Below are positions 9,170 through 19,908 of a stretch of DNA of 64,000 nt, one piece after another. A model generated the notes under the pieces. That model was given only the letters and a program-made list of their open reading frames with translations, searched no databases and was not told the DNA's origin. Source of the DNA: Tubiluchus corallicola. Lineage: Eukaryota > Priapulida > Priapulimorpha > Priapulimorphida > Tubiluchidae. Each line of letters begins with the position of its first letter. Position 1 is the stretch's first letter. The stretch lies in contig JAQGDQ010002369.1 of NCBI GenBank assembly GCA_030141605.1, positions 498,001 to 562,000 on the forward strand, written 5' to 3'. A program made the translations under genes and the position numbers.

Positions 9170-9979
9170 ATGGATCAGAAAGTAGGCTTCATCGGTTTTG
9201 GACACATGGCTCAAATTCTCTGCAGGGCGATTTTGGACCAAAAGCTCATTCGATATAAAAATCTATTTTTTACACGAAGGAATAAGGAGAGAGCAGAGAA
9301 GGATGCGAAAGATTTACAGATTACATTTCTTAGCCTTCAAGAGGTTGTCTCTTCGGCTGATGTTTTGATCTTCTGTCCTCGTCCGCAAGACATTGAAAGT
9401 GTTTTTGATTGTGCTGATTTTTCATCCTGTAATGCTTCTCTTTTCATCACGATTCTTGCCGGGACTCCTATTTCCTACTTTGAGAAGAAGTTGGGACCGA
9501 AAGCTGAAATCCTTCGGATCATGCCCAACGTTCCCATTGAAGTGGGGGAGGGGATGAGTGCCATGTCGCACAATACTCCCTTTTCCAACGAGAATCTCGA
9601 CTTGGCAAAGAGAATTTTCTCTGCCCTTGGTGATGTTGAGGTAATGGAAGAAAAGTTTTTGGATATCGTAACAGGTCTATGTGGAAGTGCTCCTGCACTC
9701 ATTTATCAACTCATCGATGCAATCGCTCAGCCAGGAATTAAAGAAGGACTGAACCCCCAAAAAGCCTTGAAGATGGTTGCGCAGACTTTCATAGGAACCG
9801 CAAAATTGATCAAAGAGGGAAGAGATCCTCATCAGATGACAGACAGTATGCGTCTGAAAGGGGGAGCTACGGTTGAAGGGTTGAAAATCTTCGAAAACTC
9901 TCCCATTAAAAAAAGTCTGGAACTGTCTGTAAAAGCTGTGATCGAGCGAGCGAGAGAACTCTCGAAACACTCTAGCTAA
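9170..9979 (+). CDS. proC: Pyrroline-5-carboxylate reductase ProC
   Basis: Last step of proline synthesis: P5C plus NAD(P)H to proline. From ATG 9170 the protein has 269 residues and opens directly with the Rossmann motif VGFIGFGHMAQ. In-frame starts at 9134 (TTG) and 9158 (ATG) would add a short non-homologous tail, so they are less likely. The family signature near the C-terminus reads MRLKGGATVEGL. Human Chlamydia lack proline synthesis, so the gene suggests wider metabolism. The upstream 228-base gap contains the fab terminator and no clear promoter. Confidence 0.93.
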   Translation: MDQKVGFIGFGHMAQILCRAILDQKLIRYKNLFFTRRNKERAEKDAKDLQITFLSLQEVVSSADVLIFCPRPQDIESVFDCADFSSCNASLFITILAGTPISYFEKKLGPKAEILRIMPNVPIEVGEGMSAMSHNTPFSNENLDLAKRIFSALGDVEVMEEKFLDIVTGLCGSAPALIYQLIDAIAQPGIKEGLNPQKALKMVAQTFIGTAKLIKEGRDPHQMTDSMRLKGGATVEGLKIFENSPIKKSLELSVKAVIERARELSKHSS

Positions 9980-10018
9980 ATTTCTTATCGAATAAATTCC
10001 TTTTTCACGTTATTTTAA

Positions 10019-10978
10019 ATGGCAATTATGGAAGAGCGAAAAGTTGTCATTATCGGATCTGGGCCTGCGGGGTATACCGCAGCGATTTATGCAGCCCGGG
10101 CAAATCTCAAACCGCTTCTTTTTGAAGGATTTCATTCGGGGCCTGCAGGTGGTCAGCTGATGACCACGACCGATGTGGAAAATTTTCCTGGGTTTCCTGA
10201 GGGAATTTTAGGGCCCATGATGATGGAGTCGTTTAAAAAACAGGCGCAGCGGTTTGATACTACAGTTCTTACTGAAGATGTTGTTTCCGTAGATTTGTCA
10301 AATCACCCCTTCATTGTGAAGGGAACGAAAACCGAAGTGAAGGCCGATGCCATCATCGTCGCTACTGGTGCTACAGCCAAACGGCTCGATATCGTTGGAG
10401 CTAGAGATGGGGAGTATTGGCAAAAAGGAGTGACGGCTTGCGCAATTTGCGATGGGGCTGCTCCCATTTTCCGAAACAAACATCTTTATGTGATCGGAGG
10501 AGGGGATAGTGCTGTAGAAGAAGCTGTCTTTTTGACGAAGTACGCCTCCAAAGTATTCATCGTTCATCGAAGAGATGAGCTCAGAGCTTCTAAAATCATG
10601 GCGGAACGTGCCAAAAAACACCCTAAAGTCGAAATCCTTTGGAATCAAGTGATCGATAAGATCGAAGGGAATGAGATCGTCGATAAAGTCACATTAAAAA
10701 ATGTCCAGTCTGGAAAAATAGAGGTTAGAGAAGCAGGGGGAGTCTTCTTTGCAATTGGCCACAAGCCCAATACTGATTTCTTAAAGGGACAACTCAAAAC
10801 AAACGAGCATGGCTATTTGGTCGTAAAACCGGGAACTTCTTACACGAACATTGAAGGTGTTTTTGCTGCCGGAGATGTGCAGGACTTTACCTATCGGCAA
10901 GCAGTGACTGCTGCCGGATCAGGTTGCATGGCTGCGCTGGATGCTGAACGTTGGCTTCAAGAGAAAGGGTTGATCTAA
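10019..10978 (+). CDS. trxB: Thioredoxin reductase TrxB
   Basis: 319 residues. An FAD/NADPH flavoprotein that keeps thioredoxin reduced. Seen: FAD-binding [16 protein letters not shown] at the N-terminus, redox-active CAIC (family norm CATC or CAVC) around residue 143, NADPH-binding [11 protein letters not shown] with HRR downstream, and the C-terminal FAD motif [10 protein letters not shown]. The start is ATG 10019; a second in-frame ATG at 10028 is possible and neither has a strong ribosome-binding site. Its stop overlaps the next gene by one base (TAATG). Confidence 0.95.
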   Translation: MAIMEERKVVIIGSGPAGYTAAIYAARANLKPLLFEGFHSGPAGGQLMTTTDVENFPGFPEGILGPMMMESFKKQAQRFDTTVLTEDVVSVDLSNHPFIVKGTKTEVKADAIIVATGATAKRLDIVGARDGEYWQKGVTACAICDGAAPIFRNKHLYVIGGGDSAVEEAVFLTKYASKVFIVHRRDELRASKIMAERAKKHPKVEILWNQVIDKIEGNEIVDKVTLKNVQSGKIEVREAGGVFFAIGHKPNTDFLKGQLKTNEHGYLVVKPGTSYTNIEGVFAAGDVQDFTYRQAVTAAGSGCMAALDAERWLQEKGLI

Positions 10979-11784
10979 TGAAATGGAAATTTCTTCCGTT
11001 TTTTCTTCCCTTTTCCCTATTTGCTTTGGAGGTTCAACCCTGGTTCGGAGATGTCTATGAATTTCATCTTTTAGGCGGCTACTCCTATAGCCGTTATACA
11101 AAAGTAGACTCTGCAGTAGATCAACTGACTAGTGCATCCAATGATCATCTGCTGTTTTTCGATCTTGAGTTTTCTTTTTCTCCTCAGTGGAGCGTCGACT
11201 TTGACCTCGAGTTCACCGATACTCCCAGACAGTCTTTCAGTTACCGCAGCAGTGCTGTTCAGGCTCGGTATTTATGGATGGATGATATCATCGGCGATAC
11301 TGTCAGTCTTGCAACAGGTGTCAGCATCCGTAATACATCTTCAAGAAGTTTGAAAGATGTAAGCTGCCCTTATGAGGGAAATTTTGATTTCGAGGCGAAT
11401 ATATCGGTAGGAAAAGAATTCGATACATTCCAGTTTTGGCGTTATCGTTTTTGGGGTTATGGAGCTGTCGGGCTAGCTAACCGGGGCTCTCCCTGGTTTC
11501 GAGGGATAGCCTCTTTCGAGACCAATTACAGAGACCTTCACAAGTTTGGCGTTTTCATCATCGGCAACCACGGTTATGGAAGAAAGGATACTGTGAACAT
11601 CGCTAACTTCTACGGATATGCACGCATTCGGGAAAAGTATTTCGATCTGGCTTTTCGTTATGGATATCGGGTAGGTGTTTGGGGAACTTTGCGCCTAGAA
11701 TACAAGAGAAGAGTATTGGCGAAGAGATGTCCTGAGAACGTAAACACCTTTATGATCAGCTTTCTTCTGCCTTTCTCTTTTTAA
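10978..11784 (+). CDS. Predicted outer-membrane beta-barrel protein, unknown function
   Basis: 268 residues from the ATG that overlaps the trxB stop. A signal peptide ([16 protein letters not shown]) leads into a chain of short amphipathic stretches rich in Tyr, Phe, Trp and Gly (for example GGYSYSRYTKV, DLEFSFSPQWSVDFDLEF), and the protein ends in Phe. That alternating pattern and terminal aromatic residue are what BamA substrates look like. I do not recognise a named family. The only cysteines are two isolated residues. Co-translation with trxB may be positional only. Confidence 0.6.
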   Translation: MKWKFLPFFLPFSLFALEVQPWFGDVYEFHLLGGYSYSRYTKVDSAVDQLTSASNDHLLFFDLEFSFSPQWSVDFDLEFTDTPRQSFSYRSSAVQARYLWMDDIIGDTVSLATGVSIRNTSSRSLKDVSCPYEGNFDFEANISVGKEFDTFQFWRYRFWGYGAVGLANRGSPWFRGIASFETNYRDLHKFGVFIIGNHGYGRKDTVNIANFYGYARIREKYFDLAFRYGYRVGVWGTLRLEYKRRVLAKRCPENVNTFMISFLLPFSF

Positions 11785-12868
11785 TCTATAATTTCAAACC
11801 CGCGGTCCACTTCAAACTCTCTTCGATCTGCATCTTCAATCACGTGGTGATCAACTACAAGGGCCATTTGCTCTGCAAGGGTACCCATAAATTCAACAAG
11901 TTCTCTGGCCATTTCCATACGTCTTTCCTCAGGTCTGTCATGAATTTGTCTGGAATCTAAGCTGATTTCAGCAAAGCTTTTGTCTGCTAAGAAATCCCGG
12001 ATGACTGTTCCAATGTGTACGCCACAGCTATGAATATCATGCTGGAGACGGATATGGTTCTGGAACATCTTTCTCTTAGGAACATTATATTTTTGCATCA
12101 TGTATCTCATGACTTCTCTTACATGATAGGATTGTTCATCTCTACCAATCATGTTCTCGGGATGATCGATCGAGAATCCTTGAGGATCTACATAGTAAAG
12201 CTCATTCTTTGCTTTGTCATAAACGATCATCACAATATGAGTGCCATGTTCCGATCCTACTGCTCTTACTTTTTTGTAAGGACTAAAGGGATGAATACTT
12301 TTGAAGCATTAGGATTGCGATTATGAACAAGGTCGATATGCGCTTTCATTTGCTCCAAAGTAACATTGGTCTGATTAGGTCTTTCAGTTGAGATTTCTGT
12401 GGACAGTTGCTCACTAATGAAAACAGGACTACGTTCGTCCACAGGGATCTTGCTTTTTAGGAACTCTATATAAGAAGTAAGTGCACGATTTCTCATGTGA
12501 CGCCCTGCTTCTAGCGAAAGATTTTTAACGGCATAATATGTATCTTGATGAAGACCTGGATTCTTAATTCCTTCCGGTACTCGATAGGTTTCTGGAATGC
12601 CCAATTCCTGAAATGTTTTAGAATCTTTTGTGAAAAGGGCGCAGAATCTCAGCCAATAAGATTGAATGATCATTCCCACATAATTGAGCCAGTTAGGAGC
12701 AACGTCTTTATTGTTCCAATATTCAAAATTATAGGTTCGAACACCAGCTGCATGGATTCTTCCCTCAAAATCTTGAAGAACGGGAACTTTGCATTCTTGC
12801 TGAAATCCATAGATTCTACGTAAAGTTTCTGGGTGGGTCATTGCCATTGCCGGCATCCACATAGCCAT
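11781..12868 (-). CDS. CE-clan (Ulp1/C48-like) cysteine protease, split by a -1 frameshift
   Basis: Two frames join into one protein. Frame one runs from ATG 12868 to TAA 12266 (200 residues, ending FIPLVLTKK). The -1 frame runs from 12269 to the stop at 11781 (162 residues, opening VRAVGSEHGTHIV), for about 362 residues in all. The second part holds the catalytic set of Ulp1-type proteases: His in THIVMIVY, Asp 17 residues later in YYVDPQG, then Gln and Cys six apart in QHDIHSCGVH. The 17 and 6 spacings equal those I recall for yeast Ulp1 (His514, Asp531, Gln574, Cys580). FIPLVL just before the His also matches the usual F.P. strand, but it lies in the other frame. Chlamydial relatives of this clan act as deubiquitinase or deSUMOylase effectors; that role is inferred here. 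No signal peptide is seen. Whether one protein is made depends on slippage at 12269-12275; otherwise the locus is a pseudogene. Confidence 0.72.
12269..12275 (-). other. Candidate -1 ribosomal slippery heptamer A AAA AAG
   Basis: Read in the frame of the upstream protease part, the mRNA is ACA AAA AAG TAA, so the heptamer A AAA AAG lies in exactly the phase needed for tandem -1 slippage and is followed at once by a stop. It is the same heptamer that drives the E. coli dnaX frameshift. The A6 run sits in the loop of a small inverted repeat (CTTAC / GTAAG). I see no upstream Shine-Dalgarno stimulator and only weak downstream structure. Confidence 0.5.
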
Positions 12869-13113
12869 TATATTCTCTTCTCTGTTATTACTAAGTAATT
12901 ATCATGCCATAAAATCTTGTTAATTTGCAATAAACTTGTAATTAATTATAAAGTAAGGGATTACGAGAGGATGTTACTGGGTAGAATAAAGCCTGTTTGA
13001 TGATATTCTTTATGTTCCATCAGTAGCCATTAAGGAGTTTCTTTATTCTTTTGTTGTCCTAAATTTTGCTTCGAGAATATGCTGCCAGCCTTGTTTTCAA
13101 TATAGGTAGTAAA

Positions 13114-14313
13114 ATGAGAGCTTTTAATTTGTGTATTCTTTTGGTCCTTTCACTATCATCAGGAGCTTTTCCCAGAGAGAAAAAGGATCTGTTTTGGACT
13201 GCTGAGTGTGTTTCTTCCGGCCATCCTGATAAAATGGCAGATCAAATCTCAGATGCTATTCTCGACGCATATTTATCTTTGGACTCTTATGCAAAAGTAG
13301 CATGTGAAACTCTTCTTAAGGGAGATACTGTCGTTATAGCAGGAGAAATAACTTCTACAGCTAAGATTTTTGTTGAAGAGATTGTTCGCAAGACAGTTCT
13401 GAATATCGGATATAACGCTTCTTCCAAAGGAATAGATATGGGTCAGTTCAAGATCATCAATCTTCTGTCAGAGCAATCTCCAGAAATTAATCATGCTGTA
13501 GAAGATGGCGGAGCAGGAGATCAGGGGATCATGTTTGGGTATGCAACGAATGAGACGAAAACATTCATGCCTCTCGTTCAATATCTTTGCCGAAAGCTAA
13601 TGGATGCTTATGAAAAGTGTCGGGATTCTGTGTTCTGGATGTACCCGGATGCAAAAACTCAAGTGACTATTTATTATAATGAAAAAGGAAACCCGGAAAG
13701 TATTCCCTATGTTGTGTTCTCATTGCAGCATAGTGATGAAGTCTCCCTTGAAGAGGTAAGGGATGGTTTCCATTCGACAGTTTTTCCCCATTTCTTGGAG
13801 TCTTTAGAACCAGCTGAACGAGCACTTTTTAATTCCGAGACAGAGTTCATGATCAATTTTGCAGGTGAATGGAATTTGGGAGGACCAAAGGCTGATGCTG
13901 GTTTAACGGGACGAAAAATAGTCATTGATCAATATGGACCGGATTGTCCGATTGGTGGAGGAGCTTTTTCAGGAAAAGATCCGACTAAAGTGGATCGAAG
14001 TGCAGCCTATATGGCCAGGTACATTGCCAAAAATATTGTCCATTCCGGCTTGGCAGATGAAGCAACTGTTCAGCTTTCCTATCTTATAGGAAGAAAAGAT
14101 CCCATTTCATTTTGTGTGAACACGCACAATACTTCTAAGACGTTATCGGATCATGAAATTACTCAAAGAGTCAGTGAGTTAATCTCTTTAGATTCTGCTT
14201 TCATTATCAAGTATTTTGATCTCAGACGACCTATTTATCAAGAAACTGCGCGAAGAGGTGCTTTTGGTTATGAATCAATTCCTTGGGAAAGATTAGACCT
14301 TTTCAACCAGTAA
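13114..14313 (+). CDS. metK: S-adenosylmethionine synthetase MetK with an N-terminal signal peptide
   Basis: Makes SAM from methionine and ATP. All hallmark motifs are present: SSGHPDKMADQISDAILDA, GGAGDQGIMFGYATNE, and GGGAFSGKDPTKVDRSAAY. From ATG 13114 it has 399 residues. Normal MetK begins a few residues before LFTSE.VS.GHPDK; here the enzyme is preceded by about 22 extra residues, MRAFNLCILLVLSLSSGAFP, which reads as a Sec signal peptide with a possible SGA cleavage site. No ATG, GTG or TTG lies between this hydrophobic stretch and the enzyme, so the extension cannot be removed by choosing a later standard start. A TTG at 13066 would lengthen it. The gene stands alone and faces the autotransporter pseudogene. 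Confidence 0.9.
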   Translation: MRAFNLCILLVLSLSSGAFPREKKDLFWTAECVSSGHPDKMADQISDAILDAYLSLDSYAKVACETLLKGDTVVIAGEITSTAKIFVEEIVRKTVLNIGYNASSKGIDMGQFKIINLLSEQSPEINHAVEDGGAGDQGIMFGYATNETKTFMPLVQYLCRKLMDAYEKCRDSVFWMYPDAKTQVTIYYNEKGNPESIPYVVFSLQHSDEVSLEEVRDGFHSTVFPHFLESLEPAERALFNSETEFMINFAGEWNLGGPKADAGLTGRKIVIDQYGPDCPIGGGAFSGKDPTKVDRSAAYMARYIAKNIVHSGLADEATVQLSYLIGRKDPISFCVNTHNTSKTLSDHEITQRVSELISLDSAFIIKYFDLRRPIYQETARRGAFGYESIPWERLDLFNQ

Positions 14314-14350
14314 TGAGGGAGGAGGCTAAGAACCCTCCTCTTTTTCTATT
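14314..14350 (+). terminator. Intrinsic terminator after metK
   Basis: A GAGGAGG/CCTCCTC inverted repeat around a short CTAAGAA-type loop starts within a few bases of the metK stop and is followed by TTTTTC. It lies in the gap between two convergent genes. Confidence 0.75.
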
Positions 14351-14360
14351 TCTATCGATC

Positions 14361-17300
14361 TTAAAAAGCCCAATCAAACTCAATCTCTCCGTTATGAGAG
14401 ATATATTTATGTCCTACTACGATTTCATAGTTCATAGAGAAGGAGGCTCCATTTTTGAAGATCCCTGATAGCCCTGCTCCTCCTTGGAACTGATCTCTAT
14501 CCTTATGGAACGTTTTTACTGTTAGGGTCCTACAGCAGCAACCTTCCAGGTTCGCATCGATGTGCCCTCTTGTCACTGGGGTCTCATGAACATACCCAGC
14601 ATAAATTAAGGGCGTCCAGCAGGATTTTTCAAGCTGGAAATCCTGAGAAATCTGGATTGTACCATTGAACCGGACCATTCCTAAATAGTTCCACTTTACG
14701 AATAGATTGAGGCTATCCGATCCGCTCTCTTTATAGCCCTGTTGGAAAACATTATAAGAGTCAACGACTACAAAAGGACGTATGAGAAACCCTGTTGCAT
14801 TGAATAAATTGAAACCTGATTCAACGCGACCTGTGGCCTCTCCACCCCAATGATCGTTCTTGGCTGTCCGATGGAATGTCTGCAAAATCAATGTGTCTTT
14901 TGACATCATAATAATTTCCAGAGCCTAACACAGTCCCTAGGACGTACCATAATTCGCTCATATAGCCTGAGAAGATTCCTCCGTAGAGGTTATGCTGATC
15001 ACTTCTTCCAAATCCATGATCCCACTTCAAATTGGAATAAATATAGGAGATGCCTCCTCCAAGAAACGCGTGATTGCTGAAAAGATGGTGGGCTCCAAAA
15101 ACAGAGCCTACATTCCAGTTGTCAAAACCAAAATTCTCTTCTGCCATCCTTTGATTGATGTAGGATCCAACGGGTTCTACCCAAACAGTGGTTCCTTTCT
15201 CATCAGCACAGTAGGTCTCATCTTTGCATTCAGGTTTTTTGGTTAAATTGCAGAAGTAAAGTTTCCCTACCTCTTTGCTGAAGGCGTTCATCACACTGCG
15301 GCTATTATTGTAATTAACCAGAGAAACAGCTCCAAACTGAGCTGGAGAGAGCCCTGCTAAAGCCATATCCAAACCTGCCTGATCGAGAGTAAGAAGATTG
15401 ACTACAACGTCGGTCAGATCAGCATTGCCTGCTAGAGGACATCCCTCTAAAAATTGGGCCATTTTCTCTGCATTTCCATTGATGCAAGGAGGGAAGACTT
15501 CTCCTCCTGCGGCTAAAATTTCTAAAACAACGGAGCCAGGAAAATAGAAAATATCAAAAGTGAAAGTTTGTCGACTTGTGACGACAATATTACTAAATGT
15601 ACCGATCACATTGGCTGCTTGGATGATGGTATATTGTTGGCCAACAGAGTAGTTTCCTGGGAAAGGAAGAATTTCTAAGGTTCCATCCAAGTTCGCATTG
15701 CCTGTTGCGATCAACAGGTCTGTATTCCCTAGATGATCCAATTCATTTTGGAGTGTTCCTCCAGGCCCTTGGGTAAAGTTACCGATGACTGTTAGGGTTC
15801 CAATAGAGGAACCAGGGGTTACAATCCCGTTATTGATGGTGGGGCCTACCGAACCATTTCCTCCTAAATAACATCCTAGATTCACTTCAATAGGACAGGG
15901 AAGGATTCCATTGACTAATAGGCATCCTCCGTTCACCTGAGAGTTTCCACTAAAACCAGTACTATCTCCTAGAATTTCGATCGTTTGATTCCCTGCTTTT
16001 TCGATTCCTCCTGTTCCTGTAAAGGTTCCTTCAAAAGTGCAGCGGTTAGGATTGGTGATCGTTAGATGGTTAGCTCCTGTGTTTACAATTCCTTTTCCGT
16101 CGAGGTCTCCGATACCTCGATTTCCTGAAGCAGAGGAAATATCAAACTCAGAAGTAGTTTTATCTAAATGAACACTCACACTAGACGATAGAGCGCCATT
16201 TCCAGATAGATCGACTTTTCCGTCTTGGATATTCATCAATCCAATGAAACTGCTAGCTTCTTGAATATCTAAAGTTCCTGTTCCTGATTTGAGAAGAGTA
16301 GTTGCTACTGGAGTTCCAGATGCTTCTATTCCTTGAAGAACCGTAGACGTCTTACTCGGATCTACATGGATCGTTCCCCCTTTAGAAGTGATGGATACTC
16401 TCTGTGCAGTAACATCACCTATGACACGAAATTCAGCTCCATCAAGGTTTACGATGGCGTTTCCAAGATTTCTACTCTCTGCAACGGTAAGGATTCCTCC
16501 CTGTATAATTGCACTGTGAAAGTCATTCGTTCCAAGAATTTCTAAAGATCCTATGCCTTTCTTCGTTAGAGTATTGCCAGGTCCAGTGATGTCACCATTT
16601 AACTTGAGCAGCTGCATACTATCTACGTCTATGATTCCTGAGCCGTAATTTAAAGTGATGGGGCGAGCCGTTATAGTGGTGTTTGTGACATGAAGAGTTC
16701 CATCATCAAACGTAAGCACTCCAGCTGCGGCTCCAAGTGTATCTTCGGCAAGGTTTAGGGTAACTCCTGATGTTAGAGTTGTTCCAGCAGAGTAGTCGTT
16801 TGCGGTATCTGTTAAGGCAAGAGTTCCAGGGCCTTCTGCTGTTACTGCTCCTGTGATTTTACCTGATAAGGTTAGGGTTTTTGTGCTATCTATTTTAAGA
16901 TGAGCGTTGGTATTGGAAGTAACCCCTCTTGCAGAAGTAAAGGTATCGGTGGCTTGCAACGTTGCATCATCGAAAGTTAATGCTCCTGCTGGATCTCCCA
17001 ACATCTCATTTTTTGATACCTGCAAAATACCACCATTAATACTGGAATCCCCTGCATAGGAGTTTGCATCATTTCCTAATACTACGGTTCCTGTTCCCTC
17101 TTTGGTTAGAGTTCCTGTTCCTGATATGGTTCCCGCGAAGGTGCCGGTAGTGGCTTGATTCAAGATTAATGAACTATTGTTGGCTACATCTCCAGGGATA
17201 CTATCTGTAGTTCCTTCTAGGACTCCAGCAGTAACCGTTGTTCCCCCTGAATAGGTATTTGTTCCTGTGAGTGTTAATTTACCAGGGTCATCTTTTGTAA

Positions 17301-19282
17301 GAGCTCCTGCTCCGGTAATTGTGCCACTTAAAGTAAGTTCTTTTGTATCCGCTACTTTAATGGTTCCTGCAGCTGGAAATTGGACTGGACGATTTGTGGT
17401 GAACGTATCGAGAATTTCTAACGTTCCACCATTAAAAACTAGGTTTCGGTTTCCACTCTGCCCCAAATTATGAGAGGCACTCACCTGAACTGTTCCATCT
17501 GAAATCATGAACCTATTCAGTCCTGTAAGAAATCCATTAATGATCGTTTTAGGAACAGTCATGATACCTGGTCCTGTCTTATCTATGGTATCCCCATTGA
17601 TAGATGCATTTGAGGTAAATGTAACTCCATTATCAACCTCAATAATGGAATGTCCTAAACACCTGAATCCTCCATCGAATGAGAATGTCCCAGTCACATG
17701 GACTTTTGCATTATCCGAGATATCGACACCCGAGCTGGGTAGGTTTTCAGTTCGTGTAACCTTTATCTCTCCTTCTTGTAATTTTATTGGACTGATTACA
17801 GGATTGACCGTGTGTGTATTTACAGCAGTTATGCCTAAGATACCTGGACCGTTCTTGACAAGGGATTGAACATTGGTATCCCCAGGTGAAGTCCAAAGTC
17901 CATTCCAGGTAACGGTATTTCCAGCTGATTTCAAGTTCAGCATCATTTTTTAGATGAATATCATTCAAAGACTGAACTCCAATTCCACCTCCAATACTTT
18001 TTCCTAAATTTTATTGAGCAGTAATGATGACTTTTCCAGCCTGTATTCTTGTCTCATCTCCAGTGTAGGTATTTGCTAGATTAGAAAGATCTAATATTCC
18101 AGGACCATCTTTTACAAAAGTACCTCCTCTAGAACCACCAGCTTGCTGGTCACTTTCAATAGGATTAGGAGGAGTAATAGTTATTCCAGAGGAAATATTG
18201 AAGGTTAGGTTCCCTCCTGACATCAAAAAAATATCTTTTCCCAAAGCTTGACCATCTGTTGCTCCAGAGCCACCAGCTGTACCATTTTGAACCGAATTAC
18301 CCGAAAAAGGACTTATGGATTTGCTATAAACCAAAGTTGCAGTTCCTGATTCAGAAACAAATAGAGCGCCTCCTAAACCTGCCCCTCCGCCTCCAGCTCC
18401 TTGGCCCATGCTCGGAGCTGTTTGACCATTTCCCCCAAATGCGCCTCCTGTTCCACCAGAGCCTCCAGTTTGACCGGCGCCTCCGCCGCCACCACCAAAA
18501 CCTCCGATTCCTCCATTTCCCCCTGGGGAGCCTGTTGTAGAGTCTCCAGAGCCTCCACCACCGCCGCCAAAGCCTCCATTTCCTCCTGGAGTATTGACAC
18601 ACTTGCGCTGCTACCTCCTCCTCCTCCTCCAAAACCAGCAGCCGAGGGAGGGGGTCCTCCATTTCCACCATGATCACCACCACCATTTGCACCAAAAGCT
18701 CCAGTAGTCTTTGCGCCATTTGGGGAGAGAAAATTAAAACTAGCTCCTCCTCCTCCAGCACCTCCTGATCCAGCTGGGACTGAATTATCACTAGTGCTCC
18801 CGCCATTTCCTCCTTGGGATTTGTTATCTGAAAAACTGCAGCCATCAATAGTCAGTGAAGCATTTGGAGCAACGAAAAGGGCTCCTCTTGCTCCTAAACC
18901 ACCACCACCTGCTCCTCCCAGCACAGCAGCTAGATCTAGCATTTCCCCCATTCCCTCCTAATGCTAGTCCATTAGAGATAATATAATTGTTGATAGTTAC
19001 TGTTTTTCCATTTTCAATAACAAAAGCTCTTTGATTATTGGCATTTATCTCTTGTGTTCCTGATGCAACATCTATTGTAATATTCTTTGATATCAAAGGT
19101 AACGGGCTAGCTAGCTGAATGGTTCCAATACCTGTGTTGGCCCTGATGATATCACCGTCATTAGCAGCTTGAAGAGCTGCCCTTAAACTACCCGCTCCAC
19201 TATCATTATTGTTCGAAACTGAGATTGTTGCAGCATTTGCAGATAAGAAGCAGAAGCAGCTAATAATCTTAGCAATCTTCAT
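14361..19282 (-). pseudogene. Decayed autotransporter (type V secreted adhesin-like) with PATR repeats
   Basis: One long reading path with at least four frameshifts and one nonsense codon. The start at 19282 gives a signal peptide (MKIAKIISCFCFLSANA) and a right-handed beta-helix N-terminus. The frame then changes near 18955 (G5 run) and near 18610 (GT repeat), has an in-frame TAA at 18011-18013, changes again at an A6 run near 17948, and changes once more near 14870 before the C-terminal barrel that ends at 14361 with terminal Phe. The 18.0-18.9 kb part encodes very Gly-rich repeats. The middle carries many autotransporter-associated beta-strand repeats (LTLTGTNTYSGGTTV and variants). The last roughly 280 residues form the translocator barrel. 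An intact version would exceed 1600 residues. Passengers of this kind are surface adhesins. Too many lesions for programmed recoding; I read it as a pseudogene. Confidence 0.85.
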
Positions 19283-19377
19283 AAGAATCTCCTGAAGTTT
19301 GTTCGATTTTTTTTTTAATTTAAATAAAAAGCAAGGAAAAAATTGAAAAACTGAGAGGTAGTAGAGTGTATTCAGTG

Positions 19378-19761
19378 TTAATTAGCTACCCAAATAGCGA
19401 CGGCATTGGCATATTCGTCGCAGTGGGAGATAGAGAGGAGGATTTTAGGGTCTTGAAAACGTTCTTTGAGAGCATCAGAGAAGTGGATTTCAGGCTTTCC
19501 ATTCTCCTCTTTGAGGATTTCGATGTCGTGCCAGGAGGCCATTTTTCCAAAGCCAACTCCAAGAGCTTTGACGATCGCTTCTTTTGCAGCGAATCTTCCG
19601 GCAAAACGGGGGACAGGATCTTTGTACTTTAGACAGTATTTCTGTTCCTTCTCTGAAAAGAGACGGTCCAAAAAGTGACGCCCATGTTCATCGATGCTTT
19701 TCCGGATGCGATCGATCTCGATGATGTCATTGCCTAAGCCGAGAATAGCATTGCGATTCAT
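19378..19761 (-). CDS. acpS: Holo-[acyl-carrier-protein] synthase AcpS
   Basis: 127 residues from ATG 19761, where homology starts (ILGLGNDIIEIDRI); AAGG lies upstream. AcpS moves 4'-phosphopantetheine from CoA to Ser36 of the ACP encoded at 8699. Conserved motifs: GNDIIEIDRI with the Mg-binding Asp, RFAAKEAIVKALG with the second metal ligand Glu, and the C-terminal SISHCDEYANAVAI. The frame is open for 21 further residues upstream but these do not match the family. Single gene between the autotransporter relic and the PIN-domain gene. Confidence 0.94.
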   Translation of the reverse strand: MNRNAILGLGNDIIEIDRIRKSIDEHGRHFLDRLFSEKEQKYCLKYKDPVPRFAGRFAAKEAIVKALGVGFGKMASWHDIEILKEENGKPEIHFSDALKERFQDPKILLSISHCDEYANAVAIWVAN

Positions 19762-19908
19762 AAAAACCTTGGCATAGATGGATTCAGATTTTTTTTTCTG
19801 GCAAAGCGCAGAGCGCGGAGGCATCTTGGATTAAGCTGCTGAGCGCGAGCGCGAAACCAGAGGGAAAAAGATGTGTTCAGATAGGCAAGGTTATTGTGAA
19901 ACATAATG

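Noticed and set aside
18351-18951. Alternate minus-strand open frames rich in Glu/Ala or Arg/Trp
   Set aside because: They are off-frame readings of Gly-rich codons in the autotransporter relic, not separate genes.
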